The notes: a model not told the origin generated them from the letters alone. Shown: positions 36,506-45,481, numbered from the stretch's first letter. The stretch is 64,000 nt of DNA from CAZAZQ01 sp964489705 (GCA_964489705.1 CAZAZQ010000003.1:124001-188000), one strand, 5' to 3'. Numbers and translations are program-made.

Positions 36506-36849
36506 TCCTCTGAAAGCGGCTTGGCGATTTTTTTATATGCTTCCGTAACGGATTTCAAATCTATTTTTTCGGCGAGGGCTATTTTTTCTTCGCACAAGCC
36601 TTCGACCAACTTTTTTATCCGCTCCCCGCATTCCAGAATTTGACGGATAAATTCCCGATGCGTATCGCTGAACTGGTCGGAATCCTCCAAAAGAAATTCG
36701 CTGTATCCGATGATTCCCGCCAAGGGGTTATTGATATCGTGATTGAGCGTCAGGCAGTGCCCGATATAGGGCTTGAGGGCATTGAAGATAGCGATGTCGT
36801 CGGTTATGTCAGAGGAATGCTCAATCGTCTCAAGCGGTTTGTTTTCCAT
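36493..36849 (-). CDS. Stand-alone histidine-kinase dimerisation (HisKA-like) protein
   Basis: 118 residues. The centre is a phospho-acceptor helix HDINNPLAGIIGYSEFLLED (residues about 38-57) as in HisKA domains, followed by a second helix (HREFIRQILECGERIKKLVEGL). The N-terminal 30 residues are acidic; a short tail ends at DQTN. There is no ATP-binding (HATPase) domain and no room for one. It may be a phosphotransfer or dimerisation module acting with another kinase. It overlaps the end of the convergent gene by 13 bases. Confidence 0.7.
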   Translation of the reverse strand: MENKPLETIEHSSDITDDIAIFNALKPYIGHCLTLNHDINNPLAGIIGYSEFLLEDSDQFSDTHREFIRQILECGERIKKLVEGLCEEKIALAEKIDLKSVTEAYKKIAKPLSEDQTN

Positions 36850-37043
36850 GGACTTTTCCTACAAAAAATATCGTTACCCAATCTCTCCGCCGGAGCGGAC
36901 GTTTTCTTATTCTATCGGTTGATTGCGAACTTTTCTCCAGACGAAAGAGGGCACAATTCGGTGGACAGATGCGATTTCCGCTTTTCCTGAGCGGCAAACC
37001 GCATATATTTGACGCCAAAAATAGCAAACGGAGAAAGGAAAAG

Positions 37044-38186
37044 ATGAACATAGCGGTACTGGGAGCCGGTTTAATGGGGCAGGCGGTGGTCTACGACCTT
37101 GCCCACAACGACGACGTAAAGAAAATCGGGGTTTTCGATATTGACGAGCAGCGGGCGAAAGAAGTTGCCGACCGTTTCGGCGAGGGGAAAGCGATATCAG
37201 CCCGGCTTGATGTCGCCGATCTCGATACCGTAAGGCAACGGTTAAACGATTTCGATGCCGTGCTCTCTTGCGTTACGTACAAGTACAATCCCGATCTGAC
37301 TAAGGCGGCAATCGAGGCGAAGTGTCATTTTGTCGATCTCGGCGGCAACAACGACGTGGTTCGTCTCCAGTTACAAATGACCGACGAAGCAGAGCGTGCC
37401 GGAGTGGTGGTGATTCCCGATTGCGGTTTGGCGCCGGGAATGACCTCGGTACTGGCGGCAGACGGTATCGCCAAATTCGATAAAGTCACCTCCCTGAAAA
37501 TTCGGGTGGGCGGGTTGCCGCAATCGCCGCGCCCGCCGTTGAACTACCAGATGGTTTTTTCCGCCGAAGGATTGCTCAACGAGTACTGGGAACCTTGTTT
37601 GGTTCTTGAGCATGGCAAGAAAAAGACGGTCGACCCGATGACCGGGGTGGAAAAACTGAGCTTCGACGGCATCGGCGAGCTGGAAGCGTTTTACACCTCC
37701 GGCGGCGCTTCGACCTTACCGGAGACGTATGAAGGTCAGATTGACTTTCTGGATTACAAGACGATTCGCTATCCGGGGCATTGCGCTTTGTTCAAGCCGA
37801 TGCTGGAAATCGGTCTTGCCTCCCGCCAGCCGGTGACGGTTGACGGCATGAGCGTAGAACCGCGTGCCGTTTTTCGGGCGGTTTTGGAGAAGAATCTGTC
37901 TTTTCACGATCCCGACATGGTCTTGGTGCGCTTGGTCTTCGAGGGAGAGAAGAACGGAGAATCGAAGAAGCTCGTCTATGAAATAGTCGACCGGCAGGAT
38001 TCCAAGAGCGGTTTGACGGCGATGATGCGCACCACCGCTTTTCCGGCGGCGATTATCGCCTGGATGGCGGCGTCGGGACAAATCACGAAGAGAGGGTGCT
38101 TGCCTCAGGAGAAAGCGGTTCCCCCGACTTTGTTCATCGCTCAGTTGAAAAAACGAGGCATCCATCTGACCGTCAGAGAAGAATAA
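37044..38186 (+). CDS. Saccharopine-dehydrogenase-family oxidoreductase
   Basis: 380 residues from the ATG at 37044 (GGAGAAAGGAAAAG precedes). The Rossmann motif is VLGAGLMGQAVVYDL, with FDIDEQRAKEVADRFG marking NAD(P) binding. The middle contains FVDLGGNNDVV and IPDCGLAPGMTSVLAADGI, followed by the C-terminal domain (PETYEGQIDFLDYKTIRYPGH). It resembles lysine 6-dehydrogenase and saccharopine reductase relatives, so an amino-acid dehydrogenase is likely; the substrate is not determined. Terminator follows, shared with the convergent pdxS. Confidence 0.88.
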   Translation: MNIAVLGAGLMGQAVVYDLAHNDDVKKIGVFDIDEQRAKEVADRFGEGKAISARLDVADLDTVRQRLNDFDAVLSCVTYKYNPDLTKAAIEAKCHFVDLGGNNDVVRLQLQMTDEAERAGVVVIPDCGLAPGMTSVLAADGIAKFDKVTSLKIRVGGLPQSPRPPLNYQMVFSAEGLLNEYWEPCLVLEHGKKKTVDPMTGVEKLSFDGIGELEAFYTSGGASTLPETYEGQIDFLDYKTIRYPGHCALFKPMLEIGLASRQPVTVDGMSVEPRAVFRAVLEKNLSFHDPDMVLVRLVFEGEKNGESKKLVYEIVDRQDSKSGLTAMMRTTAFPAAIIAWMAASGQITKRGCLPQEKAVPPTLFIAQLKKRGIHLTVREE

Positions 38187-38212
38187 GATGGGTGAACGGC
38201 TTGTGAAGAGAT

Positions 38213-38243
38213 AAAAAAGGCACCCTTCGGAGGGTGCCTTTTT
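38213..38243. terminator. Bidirectional terminator between the oxidoreductase and pdxS
   Basis: A stem AAAAAGGCACCCT with AGGGTGCCTTTTT closing a TCGG loop, with flanking A- and T-runs, lies between convergent genes. Confidence 0.9.
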
Positions 38244-38280
38244 CCGTAATACTTTTAAGGCAGAGAGAAAAGTGCTCGAC

Positions 38281-39165
38281 CTACCGCGTTTGCAGCAACT
38301 CCTCTTCGGGGATGTCGTGAGCTTGAATGCCTTTCATGGCGCCGCCGAGATTCCGCGAGGCTTCCGCCACAATAGCCGGGTCTTGGAAGTGCGTCGTGGC
38401 GCTGACGATAGCCTTGGCGCGCTTTTCCGGGTTGTCGGACTTGAAAATTCCCGAACCGACAAAGACCGCTTCGGCTCCCAACTGCATGCACAATGCCGCA
38501 TCGGCCGGGGTGGCAATGCCGCCCGCTGCGAAATTCGGCACCGGCAGTTTTCCCGTCTTGGCGACCATCCGCACCAAATCAATCGGTACCCGGTATTCTT
38601 TGGCGACTCCATACAATTCTTCTTCCGGCATGACGGTCAAGGCTCTCATGGCGGCGTTGATTTCACGCAAATGTTTGACCGCTTCGGAGACATCGCCGGT
38701 GCCCGCTTCCCCTTTGGTGCGAATCATCGCCGCTCCTTCCGAGATACGGCGCAGGGCTTCGCCCAGATTCCGGCAGCCGCACACCACGGGAACTTTCAGT
38801 TTCCATTTGTCAAGGTGATACTTGTTGTCGGCGGGAGTCAAGACCTCCGATTCATCGATGAAGTCGACTTCCAACGCCTCCAGCACTTGAGCTTCGGCAA
38901 TATGCCCGATACGGCATTTCGCCATAACCGGAATGGTCACGGCGTGCTTGATGTTTTCAATCACATCCGGATCCGCCATCCGGGCGACCCCGCCTTCGGC
39001 GCGAATATCCGACGGTACCCGCTCCAGCGCCATCACCGCCGCCGCTCCGGCTTGTTCGGCAATCTTGGCTTGTTCCGCCGAAGTAACGTCCATAATGACG
39101 CCGCCCTTGAGCATCTCCGCCAAACCGACTTTGACTTTGTGTTGTTTATCGTTAAAATCTATCAT
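38281..39165 (-). CDS. pdxS: Pyridoxal 5'-phosphate synthase subunit PdxS
   Basis: 294 residues, full-length. PdxS makes PLP from ribose-5-phosphate, glyceraldehyde-3-phosphate and ammonia delivered by PdxT. Typical segments are [20 protein letters not shown] (K near the active site), [34 protein letters not shown] and [37 protein letters not shown] (split). The glutaminase pdxT, usually next door, is absent. GAGGAGT precedes the ATG. Confidence 0.97.
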   Translation of the reverse strand: MIDFNDKQHKVKVGLAEMLKGGVIMDVTSAEQAKIAEQAGAAAVMALERVPSDIRAEGGVARMADPDVIENIKHAVTIPVMAKCRIGHIAEAQVLEALEVDFIDESEVLTPADNKYHLDKWKLKVPVVCGCRNLGEALRRISEGAAMIRTKGEAGTGDVSEAVKHLREINAAMRALTVMPEEELYGVAKEYRVPIDLVRMVAKTGKLPVPNFAAGGIATPADAALCMQLGAEAVFVGSGIFKSDNPEKRAKAIVSATTHFQDPAIVAEASRNLGGAMKGIQAHDIPEEELLQTR

Positions 39166-39495
39166 CGTTGGACTCCTCTGTTATTGCCTCTACCTTTCAA
39201 ACAAAAGAACCTCCCCGAGGTTCGACGTTTCCTTCCTCCGACGGGTACCTCCGTTTTTCGGAGGGGAAAATTCTTTATGTTAATCTGTAGTGAATATAAT
39301 GGAAAAAGGGGCTTGGAAACAAGCCCCTTCGAAAGGAATTAGAGTATTGTTTTCTCGTTACGAGGTTAGCCCCCTAGCCTCTATTACGTAGCGGTTACCG
39401 GTTCCGAAGGAAGAAATTTTGGGAAATAATCCGACCGTAACTTCCTCTTTTTATTTTGGTGAGGGTTTTGTTCAGTCACGAAAGATATCTCCCCT
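39166..39495. other. Intergenic region between pdxS and the Rrf2-type gene
   Basis: 330 bases with no gene. It contains the minus-strand terminator at 39303-39329 and an imperfect hairpin near 39362-39384 (GAGGTTAG/CTAGCCTC). pdxS transcription must start here, but I do not see a convincing promoter. Confidence 0.55.
39303..39329 (-). terminator. Terminator of the Rrf2-type gene
   Basis: A perfect 10-base stem, AAGGGGCTTG (39306-39315) with CAAGCCCCTT (39320-39329), closes a GAAA tetraloop. Read on the minus strand it is followed by a T-run, so it ends transcripts coming from 39496-39912. Confidence 0.8.
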
Positions 39496-39912
39496 TTATT
39501 TCTTTCGAGTTTTTCTTTTATATTTGCCGAAATGCTGGCGACTCATTGCCTTTTTGAATGAGTTTTCCTGAGCTTCCCAGAAAGCACGCATCTCGCAGGT
39601 GTCATACATGTCACAGTCGCATCCTTCTCCTTCGGTACAAAGGTTCAGGTGAATAGGTCCGTCGATAGCTTCAACAACGTCGAGGAAGGAGATCTCTCTC
39701 GGTTTTCGTGCCAGCCGGTAGCCGCCGGTAACTCCTTGGTAGGAGACCAAAATACCGCTTCGAGTCAGGTCTTTGAGGATTTTCGCCAAAAATTCCCGAG
39801 GAACGGATTCTCCTTCCGCGATGGCATTAATGGAACCAAGTTTGTCTGGAGGCAGATTGGACAGGTAACGGACAGCCCTCAGAGCGTAATCTGATTTGCG
39901 TGACAATCTCAT
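39496..39912 (-). CDS. Rrf2-family transcriptional regulator with cysteine cluster
   Basis: 138 residues. The N-terminus is the Rrf2 winged helix (MRLSRKSDYALRAVRYLSN, then SVPREFLAKILKDLTRSGIL and YQGVTGGYRLAR). The three cysteines in CTEGEGCDCDMYDTC (residues about 92-106), plus another nearby, are placed like the Fe-S ligands of IscR/NsrR relatives. It probably senses iron-sulfur status, oxygen or NO. It is divergent from the pseudopilin array across 380 bases, so it is a candidate regulator of itself and of that array. This is inference. Confidence 0.9.
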   Translation of the reverse strand: MRLSRKSDYALRAVRYLSNLPPDKLGSINAIAEGESVPREFLAKILKDLTRSGILVSYQGVTGGYRLARKPREISFLDVVEAIDGPIHLNLCTEGEGCDCDMYDTCEMRAFWEAQENSFKKAMSRQHFGKYKRKTRKK

Positions 39913-40292
39913 CTTTTGTTTCCTTTTTAAGGTTCTCCCGTTTTTTTAGTTACGTATAGTAGATAACATTAGATTGTTTCTTTTTGTTTCCATATTGTCT
40001 TGGTTATTATACGAAATATGATTTGTGAAAGCCATAAAAAAATCTGCTAAAAACTCTTTTTTTGCCTCTTTTTTTTCAAAATAGTCATTTTTAGCCTACT
40101 TTTAACGGGTGAAATGAACCAAAATCGGAGTTCATAATTTCGATAGGGGACAATTTTTCTCCCTATTTCTTTTTTCGCGGGGTTCTCTGGGATTTTCATG
40201 AGGAAGGAGGGTATGTTTTTCCCCGAAAAAGCCGAAATTATAAACTCACCCTTGAACTGACCGATATTGTAGGTAAATAAACCGGAAAAGGT
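39913..40292. other. AT-rich divergent control region between rrf2-type gene and pseudopilin array
   Basis: 380 bases without a gene, rich in T-tracts. It must hold promoters in both directions; the best guess for the array, TTGAAC near 40255 with a weak AAATAA-type -10, is not convincing. No clear palindrome of the Rrf2 type stands out. Confidence 0.5.
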
Positions 40293-41057
40293 ATGCAAAA
40301 CAGATTGTTGAAAAATTCTTCTCCTGTCGGCTACACGTTGGTTGAACTTCTGGTCGTTATCATCATCATGGGAGTGATTGCGTCGATTGCGGTGAACTCG
40401 CTGAAGGTAACGGACGACACGATGAAAATCGAGCAGACCAAGCAAGAGCTGAACCAACTGGCGTGGGCGATAGCCGGGAAACCGGATCTACTGTCGGGGG
40501 GATATCGTACCGACTACGGATATGTCGGCGATGTTGGGGCGCTGCCGCCTAATTTGAATGCCCTGGTGAACAATCCCGGCTTAGCCACATGGCAGGGTCC
40601 GTATATCCGCGACGACTACTATCTGAAAGATACCAGCAGTGCCTACGAATCGTTGATTGATGCCTGGGGGAAATCATATACCTATGGCGGCGGCGTAACC
40701 ATCACATCCACCGGCAGCGGTACAGCCCTGACCCGTACCATTGCCAATTCCGTCGGTGACCTTCTGTACAACACCATTGCCGTCGTGGTATTGGATATCG
40801 ACGACAGTCCGCCGGGAGCCGATTATCAGGATTCGGTGCAGGTACAATTGACCTACCCCAACGGAGCGGGAGCTCTTACCACGACAACGCAGTTCCCGAA
40901 CGCCAACGGCTACGTGAGTTTTGATTCGATTCCAATCGGACATCACCGGATGCAGGTGGTGTACCTTCCGGATAATGATACCCTGGTACGGGAAGTGTAT
41001 GTCAATCCCGGGCAGACCAGCAATGTGACGATACACTTCTTTGCCAATGTCTGGTGA
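40293..41057 (+). CDS. Pseudopilin-like protein 1 of tandem array
   Basis: 254 residues. The type IV prepilin N-terminus (PVGYTLVELLVVIIIMGVI, cleavage before Tyr) has the conserved Glu at mature position 5. The body follows the type II secretion major pseudopilin (GspG) pattern: DYGYVGDVGALPPNLNALVNNP, WQGPYIRDDY and DAWGKSYTYGGGVTITSTGSG. Residues about 155-254 form a beta-rich domain like a carboxypeptidase-regulatory domain (DSPPGADYQDSVQVQLTYP, SFDSIPIGHHRMQVVYLPDNDTL). First of four paralogues with the same architecture; probably subunits or minor pilins of a surface fibre. Confidence 0.88.
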   Translation: MQNRLLKNSSPVGYTLVELLVVIIIMGVIASIAVNSLKVTDDTMKIEQTKQELNQLAWAIAGKPDLLSGGYRTDYGYVGDVGALPPNLNALVNNPGLATWQGPYIRDDYYLKDTSSAYESLIDAWGKSYTYGGGVTITSTGSGTALTRTIANSVGDLLYNTIAVVVLDIDDSPPGADYQDSVQVQLTYPNGAGALTTTTQFPNANGYVSFDSIPIGHHRMQVVYLPDNDTLVREVYVNPGQTSNVTIHFFANVW

Positions 41058-41066
41058 GGAGGAACT

Positions 41067-42536
41067 TTGCTTCGTAACGAAAGACAAGAAATTTTGGGAA
41101 AGATAACGACTCGGCACGTTTCTCATCGGTCGGAACAAGGATTCGGACTTGTAGAAATGGCGGTGGTGATTATCGTGGTGGGGATTCTTGCCGCCGTTGC
41201 TATGCAGTCCATGGTGGGGGTGGTGCGGGACGCCCGTCAGGTGAAAACCGAGCGGGAGCTGGAAATTTTGGCGAACGCTATCGTCGGTAATCCCGAGGTG
41301 ATGAACGGCGGCGTGCGCTCCGATTTCGGCTATGTGGGTGATGTCGGGGCTTTCCCTCCGAATTTGCAGGCGCTTTACCAAAATCCGGGGAGCTACGCCA
41401 CCTGGCACGGACCGTATCTCCCTGCCGGTTTTACCCAGGACACGGTGGGGCTGCTTACTGACGAGTGGGGCAAGGCGTACAGCTACAGCGGTGGATTGAC
41501 CATCACGTCGACCGGCAGCGGAACCCCTATTGTCAAGAAAATAGCCGACGCTCTTTCCGACTACCTCTACAATACCATTCACGGCACCGTCAAAGATGCC
41601 AATGACTCCCTGCCGGGCAGCATCCGAAAGGACTCGGTCGATATCATCATCACCTACCCTGACGGTGCCGGGGCGCTGACTTCTCAACTGCTTCATCCGG
41701 ATTCGCTGGGTGATTTCACTCTCGATTCCATTCCCGTGGGAGTCCATACGGTACAGGCGATTTATACTCCCACTTCCGATACTATCATACGCTCGTTGAC
41801 GGTATTGCCGCGCCATAAGAGGGATATACTCTTCAAATTCGCCGCCTATTATTTTTCCTCCGACTCGAGCGGAGCGGGTAACGGGCTGGTCGGGCATTGG
41901 AAGTTCGATGAAACCTCCGGCATTATTGCTTCCGATGCCTCGGGGAACGGTAACCACGGCACCTTGATTGATATGGATACCCTGACGGTGTGGGGTCCAG
42001 GGAAAATCGACGGGTGTCTCGATTTCGACGGCACCAACGATTACGTCAACGTGCCCGACGACAACAGCTTGGATTTGTCGGACGAAGGGACCTTAGCGGC
42101 ATGGATTTACATTGACTCAATGACCCAGTTCGGCGGTATTATCCACAAGGGGAACCTTCGCTCGTTTTCTGACGAAGCATATACTTTACAGGCATGGATC
42201 GGCAATCGGATAATTCTGGGAATAAAGAGCGGCTGGAATCTTCGCTTGCTGCTGTCAAATACGCACTTTACGGTCGGAACATGGTATCATGTTGCCGGGG
42301 CATGGGATGCCAGCGGGATGTATCTGTATGTCAACGGGGTGCTCGACAACTCGACGACCAACACCTTGGTGGTGCAAAATTCCTCGGGAGATTTGAATAT
42401 CGGCGCCCAATTAACGGAATTTTACAACGGTCATCACAAGAACCTTCCTTTCAACGGCAAAATCGATGACGTGCGCGTTTACAATCGAGCGTTGAATGCC
42501 GCCGAGATATTGGCGTTGTATAACATGGGCAACTGA
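41067..42536 (+). CDS. Pseudopilin-like protein 2 with C-terminal LamG lectin-like domain
   Basis: 489 residues from a TTG at 41067, chosen because AGGAGG lies just ahead. The prepilin N-terminus is EQGFGLVEMAVVIIVVGIL (Glu at +5). The body and regulatory-like domain match paralogues 1, 3 and 4 (DFGYVGDVGAFPPNLQALYQNP; SIPVGVHTVQAIYTPTSDT). Residues about 275-489 are an added LamG/concanavalin-type jelly roll (LVGHWKFDETSGIIASDASGN, DYVNVPDDNSLDLSDEGTLAAWIYI, NGKIDDVRVYNRALNAAEI). LamG domains bind glycans or proteins, so this subunit could be the tip adhesin. Confidence 0.88.
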   Translation: MLRNERQEILGKITTRHVSHRSEQGFGLVEMAVVIIVVGILAAVAMQSMVGVVRDARQVKTERELEILANAIVGNPEVMNGGVRSDFGYVGDVGAFPPNLQALYQNPGSYATWHGPYLPAGFTQDTVGLLTDEWGKAYSYSGGLTITSTGSGTPIVKKIADALSDYLYNTIHGTVKDANDSLPGSIRKDSVDIIITYPDGAGALTSQLLHPDSLGDFTLDSIPVGVHTVQAIYTPTSDTIIRSLTVLPRHKRDILFKFAAYYFSSDSSGAGNGLVGHWKFDETSGIIASDASGNGNHGTLIDMDTLTVWGPGKIDGCLDFDGTNDYVNVPDDNSLDLSDEGTLAAWIYIDSMTQFGGIIHKGNLRSFSDEAYTLQAWIGNRIILGIKSGWNLRLLLSNTHFTVGTWYHVAGAWDASGMYLYVNGVLDNSTTNTLVVQNSSGDLNIGAQLTEFYNGHHKNLPFNGKIDDVRVYNRALNAAEILALYNMGN

Positions 42537-42541
42537 GGGAA

Positions 42542-43288
42542 ATGGGTACGCAAGTGGAAAATAATCGCGGTTTTACCATGATTGAGGTTATCTTGGTGGT
42601 TGTCATCATTGGGATACTGACGTCGGTCGCTTTGCGTTCGGTCTCGACCATTTCTCAGGTGGCGAAAATCGAAGAGACCAAGCAGGAACTCGATGCCTTG
42701 GCGTTTGCGATAGCAGGGAACCCGGAATTGGAAAACAATGGTCAACGCGCCGATTTCGGCTATGTCGGCGATGTGGGAGCCTTGCCGCCCAATTTGGATG
42801 CTTTGTATGCCAATCCCGGCTCATATGCTACTTGGAAGGGTCCCTACATTCAAAACCGCTTCAGCCAGACACCTGATGATTACAAGAAAGATGCCTGGGG
42901 CAAACCGTATCTCTACACGGGGGGCGTAACCATCACCTCTACCGGTGGGACGGGAATGGTGCGTCGTTTTGCCAATGCTCCCTCTGACCTGTTGCAGAAT
43001 GTCGTGAAAGGAATCATCTACGACCTCGACGGCACTCCTCCGGACACAGTGTTCCATGATTCCGTGTCGGTGCAATTAATTATCCCGGACGGCAGCGGCG
43101 GAATGAGTACTCAAACAACTTTTCCCCGCGCCGGGGGATCGTTTTCCTTTTCTTCCGTGCCTGTCGGCAATCATACCTTGCGAATCATTTACATTCCCAC
43201 CAGCGATACTCTCATTCGATATGTAACGGTTTTGCCCCGTTCCGAAGTCTACGGTGAGTATTACCTGCCAAGCGATGTGTGGAATTGA
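42542..43288 (+). CDS. Pseudopilin-like protein 3 of tandem array
   Basis: 248 residues. Prepilin peptide NNRGFTMIEVILVVVIIGIL with Glu at mature position 5, then DFGYVGDVGALPPNLDALYANP, WKGPYI and DAWGKPYLYTGGVTITSTGG. The C-terminal beta domain is DGTPPDTVFHDSVSVQLIIPDGSG, SFSSVPVGNHTLRIIYIPTSDTLIRYV. It follows paralogue 2 after five bases and overlaps the next reading frame's possible start, so the four genes form one operon. Confidence 0.88.
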   Translation: MGTQVENNRGFTMIEVILVVVIIGILTSVALRSVSTISQVAKIEETKQELDALAFAIAGNPELENNGQRADFGYVGDVGALPPNLDALYANPGSYATWKGPYIQNRFSQTPDDYKKDAWGKPYLYTGGVTITSTGGTGMVRRFANAPSDLLQNVVKGIIYDLDGTPPDTVFHDSVSVQLIIPDGSGGMSTQTTFPRAGGSFSFSSVPVGNHTLRIIYIPTSDTLIRYVTVLPRSEVYGEYYLPSDVWN

Positions 43289-43301
43289 GGAAAGTGAAGA
43301 G

Positions 43302-44039
43302 ATGCGATACCTGATGATTCGACAAAAGGGCTTTACGTTTATCGAGTTGGTTATTGTTATTGTGTTGGTGGGGATACTGGTAACGGTGGCTGCCCGCAAA
43401 CTCGGTTCCTCTATTGACACCGCCAAATACGAGCAGACTAAGAAAGAGCTGGACCAGCTTGCCAATGCCATCGTCGGGAATCCCGCGGCATACGTCGAGG
43501 GAAGCCGGGTGGATTTCGGATATGTCGGGGACGTCGGGGCTCTTCCGCCCAATTTGGACGCGCTGGTGCAGAATCCGGGCGGTTTTGCGACCTGGGCGGG
43601 ACCCTATATTGAAGCGGGGTTGAACGGCGATGAATTTAAAAAAGATGCGTGGAACGCTTTCTATGTTTACGTTGACACCCTGATTCGCTCGACCGGCTCG
43701 GGACAGAATATCGACAAAGTGTTTGCTCGCAGTTCCGCTTCTCTTTTGAACAATTCCGTGGCAGGAGTGGTCATCGATGCCGACAGCGATACTCCCGGCT
43801 CAGTGTATCGAGATTCGCTGCGGATTCTTTTGAGATATCCCAACGGCAGCGGAAGTTACACCACTGTGACGACCAACCCCAACGCCGGTGGGAACTTTAG
43901 TTTTGCCAACGTCCCTATCGGCAATCATACTTTGCAGGTGATTTACCTTCCGGACAGTGACACCTTAACCATTCCCATCACGGTTGTCCCCAGCAGTACC
44001 AGAAAGTTATCGCTGGTTTTCCCCGCCGATTTGTGGTGA
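43302..44039 (+). CDS. Pseudopilin-like protein 4 of tandem array
   Basis: 245 residues from the ATG at 43302. A longer reading to 43254 overlaps paralogue 3 and adds no pilin-like sequence. Prepilin peptide RQKGFTFIELVIVIVLVGIL, then DFGYVGDVGALPPNLDALVQNP and WAGPYI. The region that in paralogues 1 and 3 reads TITSTGSG is shortened to LIRSTGSGQN. The C-terminal domain (DTPGSVYRDSLRILLRYPNGSG, ANVPIGNHTLQVIYLPDSDTL) is intact. Last gene of the array. Confidence 0.87.
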   Translation: MRYLMIRQKGFTFIELVIVIVLVGILVTVAARKLGSSIDTAKYEQTKKELDQLANAIVGNPAAYVEGSRVDFGYVGDVGALPPNLDALVQNPGGFATWAGPYIEAGLNGDEFKKDAWNAFYVYVDTLIRSTGSGQNIDKVFARSSASLLNNSVAGVVIDADSDTPGSVYRDSLRILLRYPNGSGSYTTVTTNPNAGGNFSFANVPIGNHTLQVIYLPDSDTLTIPITVVPSSTRKLSLVFPADLW

Positions 44040-44079
44040 GACGTTTACCCTCAAACGTGCTTTTTCAGATATCGACAGG

Positions 44080-44290
44080 GAAGCGGCACATCTGTTGCAG
44101 ATGTGCCCTGCCACTGAGGGGTTGGGTATGCGTAGGGAAGGTCTCGAAGAGACCTGCCTGCCTCAGTTAGAAAAAGGTTGCGAGTTCTGGTACAGACCGG
44201 GGAGATAGGTAACGGAATAGAACGAAAAGAGGATGACAGGCACCTTAGAGTGCGGAACCTTTTGCGGCTCCGACACTCAACTTATTGCTA
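44080..44290. repeat. Hairpin-rich intergenic repeat related to the one at 2280-2680
   Basis: Three hairpins lie between the pseudopilin array and kamA-type gene: GGCACATCTG-TTG-CAGATGTGCC (44085-44107, perfect), AGGTCTC-GAA-GAGACCT (44139-44155, perfect), and an imperfect one (44247-44277). The second, with the GTAGGGAAG before it and CTGCC after it, resembles pieces at about 2300-2325 (other strand) and 2640-2675. No gene is supported here. Confidence 0.55.
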
Positions 44291-45481
44291 TTACCCGATG
44301 CGACGGTCGGCGTAATTGGGCGGAAGACGGTAGTTATCCTGATAGTAGTCGTTTTCGTACCCGTGTACCGGTTTCAGTTCGTCAAGCCAGTAGGCGTTGT
44401 CGTTTCGGTGACAGACCAAAAAGCGTTGTTCGTCTTTTTGATACTTGGCGCGGTGGTACTTCAAGTAGATGAAACGATGGTCGACGCCGACGATTTCGAT
44501 TTTCCCCGACTCGTGCGACATGACGTATTTGACCCGCTTGGCTAAGCCGGAACATTTCTTCTTCGCCTGCTCGACCTTACGGTACGCTTCCACGATGGGG
44601 ATGCGATAAGGAGTATTCCCGGTTGTCGGTCTTCCTTGGAAGACGTAATACTGCTGTACCCCCATGTACGAGAGCTCGTTCCACAAGGTCGCCATGTCGT
44701 CGGGGTCGTCGGAAATGCCGCGCGAGATGGGATTCTGGTTTACACATATAATTCCCGCCGCAATCAACCGTCTGACGGCTTCCCGCGCTTGCGGGGTAAG
44801 CTCGCGAGGATGGTCGAAATGACACATCATGTATATCCGTCGGTCAGGGGTAGAGTATTTCTTGAATACCTCCATGAGGGTATCATCGTTCAAGAAGCGA
44901 TACGGGTTGTAGGCGGTCATCTTGGAACCGATTCTGATAATTTTGACGTGGTCAATCTGCCGGAGGGAGCTGATGATTTTCTCCAGGCTGGAGGTTCGCA
45001 ATACCATAGGATCACCGCCGGTAAGCAGGACGTTATCGACTTCGGGATGCTGACGGATGTATTCCAACCCCTCGCTGATATCGTACGATACTTCGTTATG
45101 ATGTCCCATGAACAACCGCTTCCGGAAACAGTAGCGGCAGAAAGCGGCACACGTTTCGGTTACCAAAAGCAGCACCGTGGTGGCGTACTTGTGCTGCACC
45201 CCGGGGCGGACGGTGATTTTACCTTCTTTTGAAGCATCGAGTTGTCCCCAGGGAAGAAGTTCGTCTTCGTGAGGGACGATAAGTTTTTTTATCGGGTCGT
45301 TCGGGTCATTCCAATTTATCAATCCCAGGTAGTAATCGGTCGCCCGGAAAGAATATTGCTTGGTCACTTCCCGGAGTTTCGCCTTCTCGGCATCGGTCAA
45401 ATGGGTGAGCTTATCGAGAGAATGAATATATCGAACTCTGACCTTGTCCTGACCGATTCCTTGTTCATTCTTTGAACGCAT
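44291..45481 (-). CDS. KamA-family radical SAM aminomutase-like protein
   Basis: 396 residues from the ATG at 45481, which has GGAGG five bases ahead. The radical SAM cluster is CAAFCRYCFRKRL, followed by VLLTGGDPMVL, NQNPISRGISDDPDDMATLWNEL and YVFQGRPTTGN as in lysine 2,3-aminomutases and relatives. These use SAM, PLP and a 4Fe-4S cluster to move an amino group from C2 to C3. Whether the substrate is lysine, glutamate or a lysine on EF-P cannot be settled; efp is not nearby. Confidence 0.9.
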   Translation of the reverse strand: MRSKNEQGIGQDKVRVRYIHSLDKLTHLTDAEKAKLREVTKQYSFRATDYYLGLINWNDPNDPIKKLIVPHEDELLPWGQLDASKEGKITVRPGVQHKYATTVLLLVTETCAAFCRYCFRKRLFMGHHNEVSYDISEGLEYIRQHPEVDNVLLTGGDPMVLRTSSLEKIISSLRQIDHVKIIRIGSKMTAYNPYRFLNDDTLMEVFKKYSTPDRRIYMMCHFDHPRELTPQAREAVRRLIAAGIICVNQNPISRGISDDPDDMATLWNELSYMGVQQYYVFQGRPTTGNTPYRIPIVEAYRKVEQAKKKCSGLAKRVKYVMSHESGKIEIVGVDHRFIYLKYHRAKYQKDEQRFLVCHRNDNAYWLDELKPVHGYENDYYQDNYRLPPNYADRRIG

